From Brucella pecoris (GTDB taxonomy: Bacteria; Pseudomonadota; Alphaproteobacteria; Rhizobiales; Rhizobiaceae), in assembly GCF_006376675.1 (NCBI RefSeq), contig NZ_VEWK01000011.1, positions 124,001 through 188,000 of the forward strand: a stretch of DNA of 64,000 bases, read 5' to 3'. A program made the position numbers and the translations under genes. Shown here one piece after another: positions 53,227 through 62,711 of this stretch. The notes below the pieces were generated by a model. It was not told where the DNA came from. It searched no databases and was given only the letters and a program-made list of their open reading frames with translations. How positions within the stretch are numbered: position 1 is the stretch's first letter; each line of letters begins with the position of its first letter.

Positions 53227-54447
53227 ATGTCGGAAGAATTCCATAAAATCCGTCGTCTGCCCCCTTATGTCTTTGAACAGGTCAACCGTCTGAAGGCATC
53301 GGCGCGAGCGGCGGGTGCCGACATTATCGATCTTGGCATGGGTAATCCAGATCTGCCGACCCCGCAGAATATCGTCGACAAGCTGTGTGAGGCTGTGCAG
53401 GACCCGCGTGCGCATCGTTATTCCTCATCGAAGGGAATACCGGGACTGCGTCGCGCGCAGGCACAATATTATGCGCGCCGCTTTGGTGTGAAGCTCAATC
53501 CCGATACGCAGGTGGTTGCCACGCTTGGTTCCAAGGAAGGTTTCGCCAATATGGCGCAGGCCATCACCGCACCGGGCGATGTGGTGCTTTGCCCGGACCC
53601 GACCTATCCGATCCATTCGTTTGGCTTCATCATGTCCGGCGGCGTGATCCGTTCGATTCAGGCCAAGCCGGATGACAGCTTCATCCCGGCTTTGGAACGT
53701 GGCGTAAAGCATTCGATTCCGAAGCCGATTGCGCTGATCCTGAATTTCCCGTCCAATCCAACGGCCTATGTGGCGACGCTCGATTTCTATAAGGACGTCG
53801 TTGCGTTTGCACGCAAGCATGACATCGTCATCCTGTCGGACCTTGCCTATTCGGAAATCTATTTCGATGGCAATCCGCCGCCATCGGTGCTGGAAGTGCC
53901 AGGCGCCATGGACGTGGCGGTCGAGTTTACCTCTATGTCGAAGACATTCTCCATGCCGGGTTGGCGGATGGGCTTTGCGGTCGGCAATGAGCGCCTGATC
54001 GCAGCTCTCACCCGCGTGAAATCCTATCTCGATTATGGCGCGTTTACGCCTATTCAGGTTGCCGCGACGGCGGCGCTGAATGGCGATGGCTCGGATATCG
54101 CCTATGTGCGCAATGTCTATAAGCAGCGTCGCGACGTGCTGGTCGAAAGCTTTGGTCGTGCGGGCTGGGATGTTCCGCCGCCAGCCGCAACCATGTTCGC
54201 CTGGGTTCCGATCCCGGAACGTTTCCGTTCGCTGGGTTCGCTCGAATTTTCCAAGCTGTTGGTTGAACAAGCTGATGTGGCCGTTGCGCCGGGTGTCGGT
54301 TTTGGCGAACACGGCGACGAATATGTGCGTATCGCTTTGGTTGAAAACGAGCACCGCATCCGTCAGGCCGCACGTAACATCAAGCGGTTTCTCTCCACCA
54401 CGGACGAGAACCTGCAAAATGTGATCCCGCTCGAAGGCCGCCGTTAA
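53227..54447 (+). CDS. class I/II aminotransferase (AlaC / LL-diaminopimelate aminotransferase-like)
   Basis: 406 residues from ATG 53227. PLP-dependent fold type I: IIDLGMGNPDLPTPQNIV, SSSKGIPGLRRA, LNFPSNPTAYVAT, and PLP Lys239 in TSMSKTFSMPGWRMGFA. Alphaproteobacterial genes of this type next to hom are often labelled LL-DAP aminotransferase, but the sequence also fits the alanine-forming transaminase AlaC, and the two cannot be separated by eye. It lies 84 bp before hom on the same strand, suggesting amino acid metabolism in one unit. Confidence 0.88.
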   Translation: MSEEFHKIRRLPPYVFEQVNRLKASARAAGADIIDLGMGNPDLPTPQNIVDKLCEAVQDPRAHRYSSSKGIPGLRRAQAQYYARRFGVKLNPDTQVVATLGSKEGFANMAQAITAPGDVVLCPDPTYPIHSFGFIMSGGVIRSIQAKPDDSFIPALERGVKHSIPKPIALILNFPSNPTAYVATLDFYKDVVAFARKHDIVILSDLAYSEIYFDGNPPPSVLEVPGAMDVAVEFTSMSKTFSMPGWRMGFAVGNERLIAALTRVKSYLDYGAFTPIQVAATAALNGDGSDIAYVRNVYKQRRDVLVESFGRAGWDVPPPAATMFAWVPIPERFRSLGSLEFSKLLVEQADVAVAPGVGFGEHGDEYVRIALVENEHRIRQAARNIKRFLSTTDENLQNVIPLEGRR

Positions 54448-54531
54448 GAGCGTTCTTCATGCTTGCGGGCCGGCTGGTTCGGCCCGTAGCTTCCCACCCG
54501 ATTAAGCCACTCCATACAGAAGGTCGATATA

Positions 54532-55851
54532 ATGAGTGATGCATTACGGATCGGCGTTGCCGGCCTCGGCACCGTTGGTGCTTCGGTGTTGCGTATCCTG
54601 CGTGACAAGTCCGAAATGCTCACGCGCCAGTGCGGCAAGCCTGTAACGGTTACGGCGGTCAGCGCCCGCGACCGCACGCGGGACCGTGGCATCGATCTTT
54701 CCGGCATCGACTGGTTCGACGATCCGGTCGAACTGGCGAAAACTGCCCAAATCGATGTCTTTGTCGAGTTGATCGGCGGTGAGGACGGCCCGGCCAGGGC
54801 TTCCTTGGAAGCGGCCCTGCGCGCCGGTCGCCATGTGGTCACGGCCAACAAGGCTTTGCTTGCGCGCCATGGCGTTGCGCTTGCGAAAATCGCCGAGGAC
54901 AAGGGCGTTCTGCTCAATTTCGAAGCGGCTGTTGCGGGCGGCATTCCCGTCATCAAGGCAATGCGGGAATCGCTGACCGGCAATACGGTTTCGCGCGTCT
55001 ATGGCATCATGAACGGCACCTGCAATTACATTCTGACCCGGATGTGGGAAGAAGGCATTTCGTTCGAGGACTGTCTCAAGGATGCCCAGCGTCTCGGTTA
55101 TGCCGAAGCTGATCCGACTTTCGATATCGAAGGAAACGACACGGCGCACAAGCTGGCGCTTCTGACCAGCCTTGCCTTCGGCACGCAGATCGCCGCCGAT
55201 GATATCTATCTGGAAGGCATCAGTAATATTTCGCTGGCCGATATTCGCGCAGCCGATGAACTCGGTTATCGCATCAAGCTTCTGGGCGTCGCGCAGAAAA
55301 CCGATACCGGCATTGAACAGCGCGTGCATCCGACCATGGTTCCGACCTCGTCGGTCATTGCGCAGGTTCATGGCGTGACCAATGCCGTGGCAATCGAAAC
55401 CGACCTTCTGGGTGAGCTTCTGCTTTCCGGTCCCGGTGCGGGTGGCAATGCGACAGCATCCGCCGTGATCGGCGATGTTGCGGATATTGCCAAGAGCCGT
55501 CCCGGCTTCCAGCATGGCCCGGTGTTTGGCACGCCTGCCAAGGCATTGCAGCCCTACAAGCGTGCCAAGATGCGCAAGCATGCAGGCGGTTACTTCATCC
55601 GCCTGACCGTTCTTGACCGCATCGGTGCCTTTGCGGCCATTGCCAAGCGCATGGCTGAAAACGACATCTCTCTGGAATCGATCGTCCAGCGTCCGCCAAT
55701 GAATGGTGCGGCCAATGAGGGTATCAAGACGGTCATTCTCGTTACGCACGAGACGACCGAATCTGCCGTCAAGAAGGCACTGGAAGCAATCCTGAAAGAC
55801 GACCATCTGGTCGACAAGCCACAGATGATCCGCATCGAACGGGCCGGGTGA
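54532..55851 (+). CDS. hom: homoserine dehydrogenase
   Basis: A 439-residue enzyme reducing aspartate semialdehyde to homoserine for methionine and threonine. N-terminal NAD(P) motif IGVAGLGTVGASVLRIL; core signature GIMNGTCNYILTRMWEEG; YAEADPTFDIEGNDTAHKL; and a C-terminal ACT domain (YFIRLTVLDRIGAFAAIAKR) that gives threonine feedback control in this family. It ends in a strong hairpin terminator at 55900-55927. Confidence 0.97.
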   Translation: MSDALRIGVAGLGTVGASVLRILRDKSEMLTRQCGKPVTVTAVSARDRTRDRGIDLSGIDWFDDPVELAKTAQIDVFVELIGGEDGPARASLEAALRAGRHVVTANKALLARHGVALAKIAEDKGVLLNFEAAVAGGIPVIKAMRESLTGNTVSRVYGIMNGTCNYILTRMWEEGISFEDCLKDAQRLGYAEADPTFDIEGNDTAHKLALLTSLAFGTQIAADDIYLEGISNISLADIRAADELGYRIKLLGVAQKTDTGIEQRVHPTMVPTSSVIAQVHGVTNAVAIETDLLGELLLSGPGAGGNATASAVIGDVADIAKSRPGFQHGPVFGTPAKALQPYKRAKMRKHAGGYFIRLTVLDRIGAFAAIAKRMAENDISLESIVQRPPMNGAANEGIKTVILVTHETTESAVKKALEAILKDDHLVDKPQMIRIERAG

Positions 55852-55899
55852 GAACCGGATTGCCTGCCTCTCTTGCAGGTTGGATTCACCTTTGTTATG

Positions 55900-55927
55900 A
55901 AAGCCGGGTCGGAACTGACCCGGCTTT
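55900..55927 (+). terminator. rho-independent terminator of hom
   Basis: AAAGCCGGGTC (55900-55910) pairs with GACCCGGCTTT (55917-55927) around a six-base loop, followed by a short T-rich stretch, about 50 bases after the hom stop. Confidence 0.85.
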
Positions 55928-55968
55928 ATTCGTTTCAAGAGACAAAACAGGAAAAGGAGGGCTGTACG

Positions 55969-56031
55969 ATGTATGTGACGCGTCATGATCATCACCGTCA
56001 GCACGGCCCCGATTTTGCCCTGCATAAGTAA
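55969..56031 (+). CDS. possible 20-residue histidine-rich leader peptide or tiny ORF
   Basis: An ATG at 55969 preceded by a strong AAAGGAGGG opens a 20-codon frame ending TAA 56031. The peptide has five His (TRHDHHRQHG). It lies in the 480-bp gap between hom and the ABC-F gene, ahead of two hairpins. A leader-peptide role is possible; coding is not proven. Confidence 0.35.
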   Translation: MYVTRHDHHRQHGPDFALHK

Positions 56032-56111
56032 CTTGTGCAGGGCGGAAAAAGACAAGGTGTCTGTTCCAAAAGTCACCATGCCGGTCTGCAAATGGCAATT
56101 CCCTGCGTTCC

Positions 56112-56166
56112 GGTGCTCATGTACGTTCAGTACATTGCGCTCCGGTACTCGAAAATCACCATTTTC
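56112..56166. other. paired hairpins in the hom to ABC-F gap
   Basis: CATGTAC-GTTCA-GTACATT with outer pairing CGG/CCG lies near 56115-56143, and CGAAAAT-CACC-ATTTTCG follows near 56149-56166. There is no good U-tract after the second one. The structure resembles an RNA element rather than a simple terminator; no known riboswitch class was recognised. Confidence 0.4.
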
Positions 56167-56331
56167 GCCACGGCCTGCTGCTTTTTGATCCAGACACTGC
56201 AACCACTGTCTTATTCTGCCTTTTCCTGAAGGCGCGGTCGTTGAAACGCTGCCGGACATTCGCCAGCACATCTATCCGTGTCACGGTTTGGAAACCGGGC
56301 ATTCGTGCGTGGCAGAATTGGGCTGATTGCC

Positions 56332-57852
56332 ATGTCTCTTGTTTCTATCCAGAATCTTTCACTGACCCTTCATGAACCGCTGTTCGCCAATCTCGATCTC
56401 GTCATAGGCGAGGGCGAGCGGCTTGGCATCGTAGCCGCCAACGGACGCGGCAAGACCAGTCTTCTGCGCCTTCTTGTCGGTGAGGGGGAGCCAACGCTTG
56501 GCACCATCACGCGGTCGCGGGGAGTGAAGGTCGGCTATGTCAGCCAGTATGTTCCCCAGAACCTGTTGGAGCGCAGTTTTTACGAGGTTGTGCTGGATGG
56601 GCTCGACGCCGAGGCGCGCGATTATGAAAGCTGGCGCGCAGATATCGTACTGGATGATCTCAACGTCACCGACGAACTGCAGCAGCGCCCCATAGGACAG
56701 CTTAGCGGCGGCTGGCAACGGCTTGCACTTCTGGCGCGGGCATGGGTATCAGAACCTGATGTTCTCCTTCTTGATGAGCCGACCAACCATCTGGACCTCG
56801 AAAAAGTGCGGCTGCTGGAAAACTGGCTGAACGCGCTGCCACGCTCCGTTGCGGTGATTGTCAGCAGCCACGACCGCGCGTTCCTTGATGCGGTTACGAA
56901 GCGGACACTGTTTCTGCGGGCAGAAAAATCACCGGTTTTCGCTCTGCCATATAGTCAGGCACGCGTTGCACTCGATGAAATCGATGCGGCTGATGCCCGA
57001 CAGTTCGAAAAGGACATGAAGACAGTCCAGCAATTGCGCAGGCAGGCAGCGAAGCTAAACAATATTGGCATCAACTCGGGCAGTGACCTGCTGGTCGTGA
57101 AAACCAAACAGTTGAAAGCGCGCGCCGACAAGATCGAGGAAAGCGCCAAGGCGGCGCATGTGGAGCGCTCTGCTGGCAAGATTATATTGAGCAGCCGAGG
57201 CAGCCACGCCAAGGCTCTGGTTGTTCTCGATCAGGCCGAAATTGCCACGCCCGATGGACGGCTTCTGTTCAGGACCGGCCAGCTTTGGATCAATCCGGGT
57301 GAGCGAATTGTCCTGCTGGGCGCCAACGGCATGGGCAAGACCCGGTTGCTGACGCTGGTGCGCGAGGCCATTCTTGCACCGGATCAAGCGCAGGCAGGGA
57401 TCAAGGCGACACCGTCCCTGGTGCTCGGATATAGCGATCAGGCCTTGTCGGAGCTTCGCCCGGACTGGACACCATTTGAGACGATTGCCAGGCGTTTCGA
57501 TATTGGCGATCAGCGGACGCGATCCTTGCTGGCCGGTGCGGGCATGACGCTTGAAATGCAGGCCAAGCCGCTGGAACGTTTGTCCGGTGGGCAGAAGGCG
57601 CGCCTTGCCATGCTGGTTTTGCGGTTGACCAATCCGAACTTCTATATTCTTGATGAACCGACCAATCATCTCGATATCGAAGGTCAGGAAGCGCTGGAAG
57701 TGGAACTGCTTCGCAATGAGGCGGCGAGCCTTATCGTCTCGCACGACCGCAGTTTTGTTCGCAATGTCGGCAACCGTTTCTGGATGATCGAAAGAAAAAG
57801 GCTGGTCGAAGTGGAAAGTCCGGAGTTTTTCTTTGATGGAATCGGAAGCTGA
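56332..57852 (+). CDS. ABC-F family ATPase
   Basis: 506 residues from ATG 56332; 18 upstream codons are unlikely to be coding. Two ABC domains with no membrane part: Walker A VAANGRGKTSLLRLL and LLGANGMGKTRLL, signatures LSGGWQRLALLARAW and LSGGQKARLAMLVLRL, Walker B VLLLDEPTNHLD and FYILDEPTNHLD. The inter-domain linker is basic and helical, as in ABC-F translation factors (EttA/Uup/YheS group), which act on the ribosome. The subgroup is not assigned. Confidence 0.92.
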   Translation: MSLVSIQNLSLTLHEPLFANLDLVIGEGERLGIVAANGRGKTSLLRLLVGEGEPTLGTITRSRGVKVGYVSQYVPQNLLERSFYEVVLDGLDAEARDYESWRADIVLDDLNVTDELQQRPIGQLSGGWQRLALLARAWVSEPDVLLLDEPTNHLDLEKVRLLENWLNALPRSVAVIVSSHDRAFLDAVTKRTLFLRAEKSPVFALPYSQARVALDEIDAADARQFEKDMKTVQQLRRQAAKLNNIGINSGSDLLVVKTKQLKARADKIEESAKAAHVERSAGKIILSSRGSHAKALVVLDQAEIATPDGRLLFRTGQLWINPGERIVLLGANGMGKTRLLTLVREAILAPDQAQAGIKATPSLVLGYSDQALSELRPDWTPFETIARRFDIGDQRTRSLLAGAGMTLEMQAKPLERLSGGQKARLAMLVLRLTNPNFYILDEPTNHLDIEGQEALEVELLRNEAASLIVSHDRSFVRNVGNRFWMIERKRLVEVESPEFFFDGIGS

Positions 57853-58113
57853 TTGCCTGCAACATCTTTTGGTTGTTTAACAATTTCTGCAACTTCTGGC
57901 CGGGTGTGGGCGTTCACATCCGGCCCGGACATGAAACGAAGCGTGTATAGCTTAAATCGATTAAGAGTTTGAGCGCGCAATGTTTTTAGCTCTCTCACCC
58001 TTGCAGGGGGCGGGGGACTTTGACAAAAGGTTTGCACAGTGTCGCTATAAGAGGCGGCAATCGCGGGGTTCATGCGCCGCGTCCACGCAATTCGAATTCA
58101 GGACTTTGTTCAA

Positions 58114-59100
58114 ATGGCCAAGACCGCAGAGCAGCACCCCCACGGACTGGATCGCATTCTCACACTCGAACTGGTCCGCGTGGCCGAGCGTGCAGCGGTG
58201 GCCGCGGCGAGGCTGCGTGGCCGCGGCGACGAAATGGCTGCCGATCAGGCCGCCGTCGATGCCATGCGTCAGGAACTGAACCGTCTTCCCATTGCCGGAA
58301 CGGTTGTTATCGGTGAAGGCGAGCGCGACGAAGCGCCGATGCTTTATATCGGCGAAGAAGTTGGTACCAAGCAGGGGCCCGACGTCGATATCGCACTCGA
58401 TCCGCTGGAAGGCACGACGATCTGCGCCAAGAACCTGCCGAACTCGCTCGCTGTCATCGCGATTGCCGAGAAGGGTAACCTGCTTTACGCGCCTGACGTC
58501 TATATGGAAAAGATCGCCGTTGGTCCGGGCTACTCGAAGGGCGTTGTGGACCTTGACGCCAGCCCGACGGATAACATCATGTCCGTCGCCAAGGCAAAGG
58601 GCGTGAAGCCGAATGAAATCACGGCTTGCATCATGGACCGTCCCCGCCATGCGCGTCTGATCGAGGAAGTACGGGCGACCGGCGCTGCGATCCGCCTCAT
58701 CGGAGATGGCGATGTTGCGGGTGTGATGCACACGACCAATCCGGACGAAACCGGCATCGACATCTATATCGGTATTGGCGGCGCTCCCGAAGGCGTTCTG
58801 GCTGCAGCAGCTCTTCGCTGCATTGGTGGCCAGATGCAGGGTCGTTTGCAGCTCAATAGCGATGAAAAGATCGCTCGTGCCGCGAAGATGGGCATTGCGG
58901 ACCCGGAGAAGGTCTATTCGCTGGAAGAAATGGCCAAGGGCGACGTGCTTTTTGCCGCTACCGGCGTGACGGATGGCAATATGCTCTCCGGTGTGAAGTT
59001 CGCCCGCGACTATATCCAGACGCACACTATCGTTATGCGTTCAAGCTCGCAGACCGTGCGCGAGATCAAGGCTCGCCATCAGGATTTGTCCAAATTCTAG
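58114..59100 (+). CDS. glpX: class II fructose-1,6-bisphosphatase
   Basis: 328 residues from ATG 58114; 14 upstream open codons are not family sequence. It removes the 1-phosphate from fructose-1,6-bisphosphate in gluconeogenesis. Signatures: VVIGEGERDEAPMLYIGEE, DVDIALDPLEGTTICAK (metal-binding acids), ATGAAIRLIGDGDVAG and GGAPEGVLAAAALRCIGGQ. The N-terminal RAAVAAARLRGRGDEMAAD is typical. A hairpin terminator follows. Confidence 0.95.
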   Translation: MAKTAEQHPHGLDRILTLELVRVAERAAVAAARLRGRGDEMAADQAAVDAMRQELNRLPIAGTVVIGEGERDEAPMLYIGEEVGTKQGPDVDIALDPLEGTTICAKNLPNSLAVIAIAEKGNLLYAPDVYMEKIAVGPGYSKGVVDLDASPTDNIMSVAKAKGVKPNEITACIMDRPRHARLIEEVRATGAAIRLIGDGDVAGVMHTTNPDETGIDIYIGIGGAPEGVLAAAALRCIGGQMQGRLQLNSDEKIARAAKMGIADPEKVYSLEEMAKGDVLFAATGVTDGNMLSGVKFARDYIQTHTIVMRSSSQTVREIKARHQDLSKF

Positions 59101-59157
59101 GAGATTGCGCTAGAACGGTTCAGCCTAAACCTTGGCAGGATTGAACGTAGAATAGTC

Positions 59158-59186
59158 AAAGGCGGCATTGCAAAAATGCCGCCTTT
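59158..59186 (+). terminator. rho-independent terminator of glpX
   Basis: AAAGGCGGCATT (59158-59169) pairs with AATGCCGCCTTT (59175-59186) around GCAAA, followed by T-rich sequence and ending 17 bases before recJ. Confidence 0.85.
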
Positions 59187-59203
59187 TGTGTCTTTAGAAA
59201 CTT

Positions 59204-60988
59204 ATGACGACAGAGCGCTTTTTCCTTGGAATAAAACAATCCGCAACCGGACAGAAATGGGTAGACCGGCTTGGCCTGCGTGAGGCCAATACGGCGCTTG
59301 CCATTGCGCAGCATCACGGCCTTTCCGATCTGGTGGCCCGCGTTCTTGCCGGGCGAGGCGTGTCCGTGGAAGGCGCGCCGGAATTCGTCGATCCGACATT
59401 GCGCAATCTTATGCCCGATCCGGCGACGCTTACCGATATGGAGAATGCGGCAGGGCGGATTGCCGATGCCATTCTGCGCCGCGAGACCGTGGCCATTTTC
59501 GGCGACTACGATGTCGATGGGGCGTGTTCTTCCGCTTTGATGGCGCGTTTTCTCAAACATTATGGCATTCAGCATTCCATTTATATTCCCGACCGGATTT
59601 TTGAAGGTTACGGCCCCAATCCCGATGCCATGCGCGATCTTGTCGCCAAGGGTGCGACCCTTATCGTTACAGTCGATTGCGGCACCAACAGCGCACCGTC
59701 CATCACGGCTGCTAGGCAGGCCGGAGCGGATGTTGTCGTGCTTGACCATCATCAGGTCGGCGGCGATCTGCCGGAAGATGCGGTGGCTATCGTCAATCCG
59801 AACCGCGAAGACGATATTTCGCAGCAGGGGCATCTTTGTGCGGCGGGTGTGGTCTTTCTGACATTGGTGCAGGTCGCAAAGATTTTAAGAGAACGTGGAA
59901 AAGGGCCAGGCCCTGATCTTCTTTCCCTGCTTGATCTGGTGGCGCTGGCAACGGTTTGTGACGTGGTGCCGTTGACCGGCGTCAATCGCGCTTTCGTCGT
60001 CAAAGGGTTGGTTGTTGCGCGGTCGCAGAGCAATGTCGGCCTCGCGGCTCTGGCGCGTGTGGCGCGCATTGGCGAACCGCTCAATGTCTTCCATCTTGGC
60101 TATCTGATCGGACCGCGCATCAATGCCGGCGGGCGCATCGGTGATGCGGGGCTTGGCGCACGGTTGCTGACGCTGGACGATCCTGCAACGGCGGATCGTA
60201 TCGCCATCGAGCTTGACCGGCTCAATCAGGAGCGTCAGGCCATGGAAGCCGAGATGCTTATGGAGGCCGAAGCGGAAGCCTCGCTGGAAATTTCCGGCGG
60301 CGCGGGCGCATCGGTGATCGTGACGGCGAGTGACCGCTGGCATCCCGGTATTGTCGGGCTTCTGGCCTCGCGGCTCAAGGAAAAGGCGCGGCGGCCTGCC
60401 TTTGCCATTGCTTTCAACGCCAATGGTGTTGGGTCGGGTTCTGGGCGTTCGATCATGGGACTTGATCTCGGCAAGCTCGTACGCGGCGCGATGGAACGCG
60501 GGCTGCTCGTCAAGGGCGGCGGCCATGCCATGGCGGCCGGTATCACCATTGAGCGCGGCAATCTTGGCGCGTTGCGTGCATATCTCGAAGAAGAATCGGC
60601 GCATATCGTTTCGCGCCTGCGTGAAAACCAAAGCCTGTCCATCGACGGCGCACTGGCCGCATCGGGCGCAACGGTATCGCTCTATGAAGCCTTGCAGAAG
60701 GCTGGGCCGTACGGTTCTGCGCATCCACAACCCATTCTGGCACTGCCGCATCACATACTGGCCGATGCGCGCGGCGTTGGGCGCGATCATGTGCGCGTGA
60801 GCTTACGTGGTGCTGACGGAAAACGCGTCAATGCGATAGCCTTCCGGGCGGCTGAGGGCGATCTGGGGCGCTTTCTGTTCAACAATATCGGCCAGAGCGT
60901 GCATGTGGCGGGCAATCTGTCGCTAAATCACTGGAATGGCTCGGTCACAACTCAGATACAGATTCTGGATGCGGCTTTGCCCGTTTAA
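59204..60988 (+). CDS. recJ: single-stranded-DNA-specific exonuclease RecJ
   Basis: A 594-residue DHH-family 5'-3' exonuclease of recombination and mismatch repair. Metal motifs: IFGDYDVDGACSSALMARF, VTVDCGTNS and VVVLDHHQVGG; then GPRINAGGRIGDAGLGARL; and the DHHA1 region with VKGGGHAMAAGITIE near residue 425. The C-terminal OB-like domain ends the protein. Length matches the family. Confidence 0.96.
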   Translation: MTTERFFLGIKQSATGQKWVDRLGLREANTALAIAQHHGLSDLVARVLAGRGVSVEGAPEFVDPTLRNLMPDPATLTDMENAAGRIADAILRRETVAIFGDYDVDGACSSALMARFLKHYGIQHSIYIPDRIFEGYGPNPDAMRDLVAKGATLIVTVDCGTNSAPSITAARQAGADVVVLDHHQVGGDLPEDAVAIVNPNREDDISQQGHLCAAGVVFLTLVQVAKILRERGKGPGPDLLSLLDLVALATVCDVVPLTGVNRAFVVKGLVVARSQSNVGLAALARVARIGEPLNVFHLGYLIGPRINAGGRIGDAGLGARLLTLDDPATADRIAIELDRLNQERQAMEAEMLMEAEAEASLEISGGAGASVIVTASDRWHPGIVGLLASRLKEKARRPAFAIAFNANGVGSGSGRSIMGLDLGKLVRGAMERGLLVKGGGHAMAAGITIERGNLGALRAYLEEESAHIVSRLRENQSLSIDGALAASGATVSLYEALQKAGPYGSAHPQPILALPHHILADARGVGRDHVRVSLRGADGKRVNAIAFRAAEGDLGRFLFNNIGQSVHVAGNLSLNHWNGSVTTQIQILDAALPV

Positions 60989-61111
60989 AATTCTGGGTCC
61001 ATTTGAAATTTCTGGATTTTTTTGCCTTCACGCTCTTGTGAGGTGTGGGGGCGAATTCCCATATGAGCACTGATTTAAACATTCAGTCATGTCTCTAAAT
61101 GGGAGTTAACA

Positions 61112-62170
61112 ATGCCGGGTTCCGGAAGCCGCCTGACCAAACTGACAGCAGCAATGGTATTGGGGCTGATTGCCTCTTTTGCAGCGGTCGATTTCGCCGA
61201 GGCTCGCCGCGCAGGCGGTGGCGGTTTCGGCAGCCGTGGCGCGCGTACATATCAGGCGCCTGCGCCGACGCGTACCGCACCGAATAATGCTGCACCGATC
61301 GAACGTTCGATGACGCCGAACACCGGCACCACGCAGACAACCCGTCCCGCCGCCGCTGGTGCGCAGAATGCAGCGCCAGCCCGCGCTGGCGGTATGTTCG
61401 GTAATTTCGGTCGTTCCATGCTCGGCGGTTTGCTGGTTGGTGGTTTGATCGGCATGATGCTTGGTAACGGCCTTGGCGGTCTGGCTGGCATGTTCGGTCT
61501 TCTGTTGCAGGTGGCTGTGATAGCGCTGATTGCGATGTTCGTCATGCGCATGTTTGCTAATCGCCGTCAGGGTGCGACGGCAACGGCCGGTGCTGGCAAT
61601 GCAAATGCGCAACCATTTGGCTCCGCCCAGCCTTTCGGGGCGGCCAAGAGTGCCGCACCGCAACAGGGTGGCAACTCTGGCGGTCGTACGCCTTCGGTCA
61701 ATCCGTTCGGCGCGGGTGCCAGGCAGGCTGAAGAGCCGGTAACTCAGGCGGTCGAAGACGAGCCGATGGATGTCGGACAGGAAGAGCTTGATCGTTTCGA
61801 GCAGATGCTTTCGGAAATCCAGAGCGCCTATGGCCGCGAGGATTATGCTACGCTGCGCAAGCTGACCACTCCGGAAGCCATGTCCTACCTCGCCGAAGAA
61901 TTGGGCGAAATCGCTTCCAGTGGCATGCGCAATGAAGTGAAGGACGTGAAGCTGCTTCAGGGCGACGTTTCGGAAGCCTGGCGTGAAGGCAATGTCGACT
62001 ATGCCACTGTGGCGATCCGCTACTCCGCAATCGACATCATGCTGGACCGCAACACCGGCGCTGTCGTTGAAGGCAATCCGGATGAACCGGTGGAAAGCAC
62101 CGAACTCTGGACATTCACCCGCACGGATGGCGGCGAGTGGCTGCTCGCGGCAATTCAGGGAACGGAATGA
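61112..62170 (+). CDS. Tim44-like domain membrane protein
   Basis: A 352-residue protein with a signal or anchor (MVLGLIASFAAVDFAEA), a Gly/Ala/Thr-rich linker, two hydrophobic helices about residues 105-150 (GGLLVGGLIGMMLGNGLGG, LLLQVAVIALIAMFVMRMF), another low-complexity linker, and a C-terminal Tim44-like domain about 225-350 (DRFEQMLSEIQSAYGRED, ending WTFTRTDGGEWLLAAIQ). The bacterial role is unknown. A terminator follows. Confidence 0.82.
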   Translation: MPGSGSRLTKLTAAMVLGLIASFAAVDFAEARRAGGGGFGSRGARTYQAPAPTRTAPNNAAPIERSMTPNTGTTQTTRPAAAGAQNAAPARAGGMFGNFGRSMLGGLLVGGLIGMMLGNGLGGLAGMFGLLLQVAVIALIAMFVMRMFANRRQGATATAGAGNANAQPFGSAQPFGAAKSAAPQQGGNSGGRTPSVNPFGAGARQAEEPVTQAVEDEPMDVGQEELDRFEQMLSEIQSAYGREDYATLRKLTTPEAMSYLAEELGEIASSGMRNEVKDVKLLQGDVSEAWREGNVDYATVAIRYSAIDIMLDRNTGAVVEGNPDEPVESTELWTFTRTDGGEWLLAAIQGTE

Positions 62171-62185
62171 CCGTTCAGGATTAAA

Positions 62186-62213
62186 AAAAGCCCGGTCGCG
62201 AGACCGGGCTTTT
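62186..62213 (+). terminator. rho-independent terminator
   Basis: AAAAGCCCGGTC (62186-62197) pairs with GACCGGGCTTTT (62202-62213) around GCGA, followed by T-rich sequence; it ends the Tim44-like gene. Confidence 0.9.
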
Positions 62214-62218
62214 TGTTT

Positions 62219-62266
62219 TACGCATGTCTTTTTCCCGAAACCGGTTTCCACTTTCGGGTACCATGC
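62219..62266. repeat. partial RIME-like repeat
   Basis: CGCATGTCTTTTTCCCGAAACC...TTTCGGGTACCATGC pairs its ends (GCATG/CATGC and CCCGAAA/TTTCGGG). It is one half of the mosaic repeat seen complete at 63888-63990, placed just after the terminator of the Tim44-like gene and next to the end of gloA. Confidence 0.6.
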
Positions 62267-62270
62267 CCTG

Positions 62271-62711
62271 TTACCAGCTACCGATATTTTCGGCTGAAGC
62301 CCATGGCTCCTGCGGCGCCAGACGATCACCCTTCTGGATCAGCTCGATGGAAATACCATCGGGCGACTTGATGAAGGCCATGTGCCCGTCGCGGGGCGGA
62401 CGATTGATGGTAACACCTTTATCCTGCAGCTCTTGGCACGTAGCATAGATGTCATCGACCAGATAGGCTAGATGGCCGAAATTGCGGCCGCCCGTATAGG
62501 TTTCCGGGTCCCAGTTGTAGGTCAGTTCCAGTTCCGGGGCTCGTTCCGCCCTTGCCCGACCCGCATCGGCAGGCGCTGCAAGAAAGATCAGCGTGAAGCG
62601 CCCCTTTTCATTTTCGGTGCGGCGGATTTCTTCAAGGCCGAGTTTGTTTACATAAAAATCGAGAGATTCGTCGATGTCGCGAATTCGGACCATCGTGTGC
62701 AGATAGCGCAT
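62271..62711 (-). CDS. gloA: lactoylglutathione lyase (glyoxalase I)
   Basis: A 146-residue VOC-superfamily metalloenzyme converting the methylglyoxal-glutathione adduct to S-lactoylglutathione. Metal ligand positions are evident: His5 (YLHTMVRI), Glu in ELELTYN, His in GRNFGHLAYLVDD and Glu in DGISIELIQ. DFYVNKLGLEEIRR and KSPDG are family signatures. The C-terminal tail ending ENIGSW is slightly longer than in E. coli. Confidence 0.95.
   Translation of the reverse strand: MRYLHTMVRIRDIDESLDFYVNKLGLEEIRRTENEKGRFTLIFLAAPADAGRARAERAPELELTYNWDPETYTGGRNFGHLAYLVDDIYATCQELQDKGVTINRPPRDGHMAFIKSPDGISIELIQKGDRLAPQEPWASAENIGSW

Noticed and set aside
54544-56271. 575-codon open frame on the minus strand opposite hom
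   Set aside because: hom on the plus strand has full family motifs and a terminator; the antisense frame is compositionally a shadow (rich in Arg, His, Asn) with no recognisable domain.
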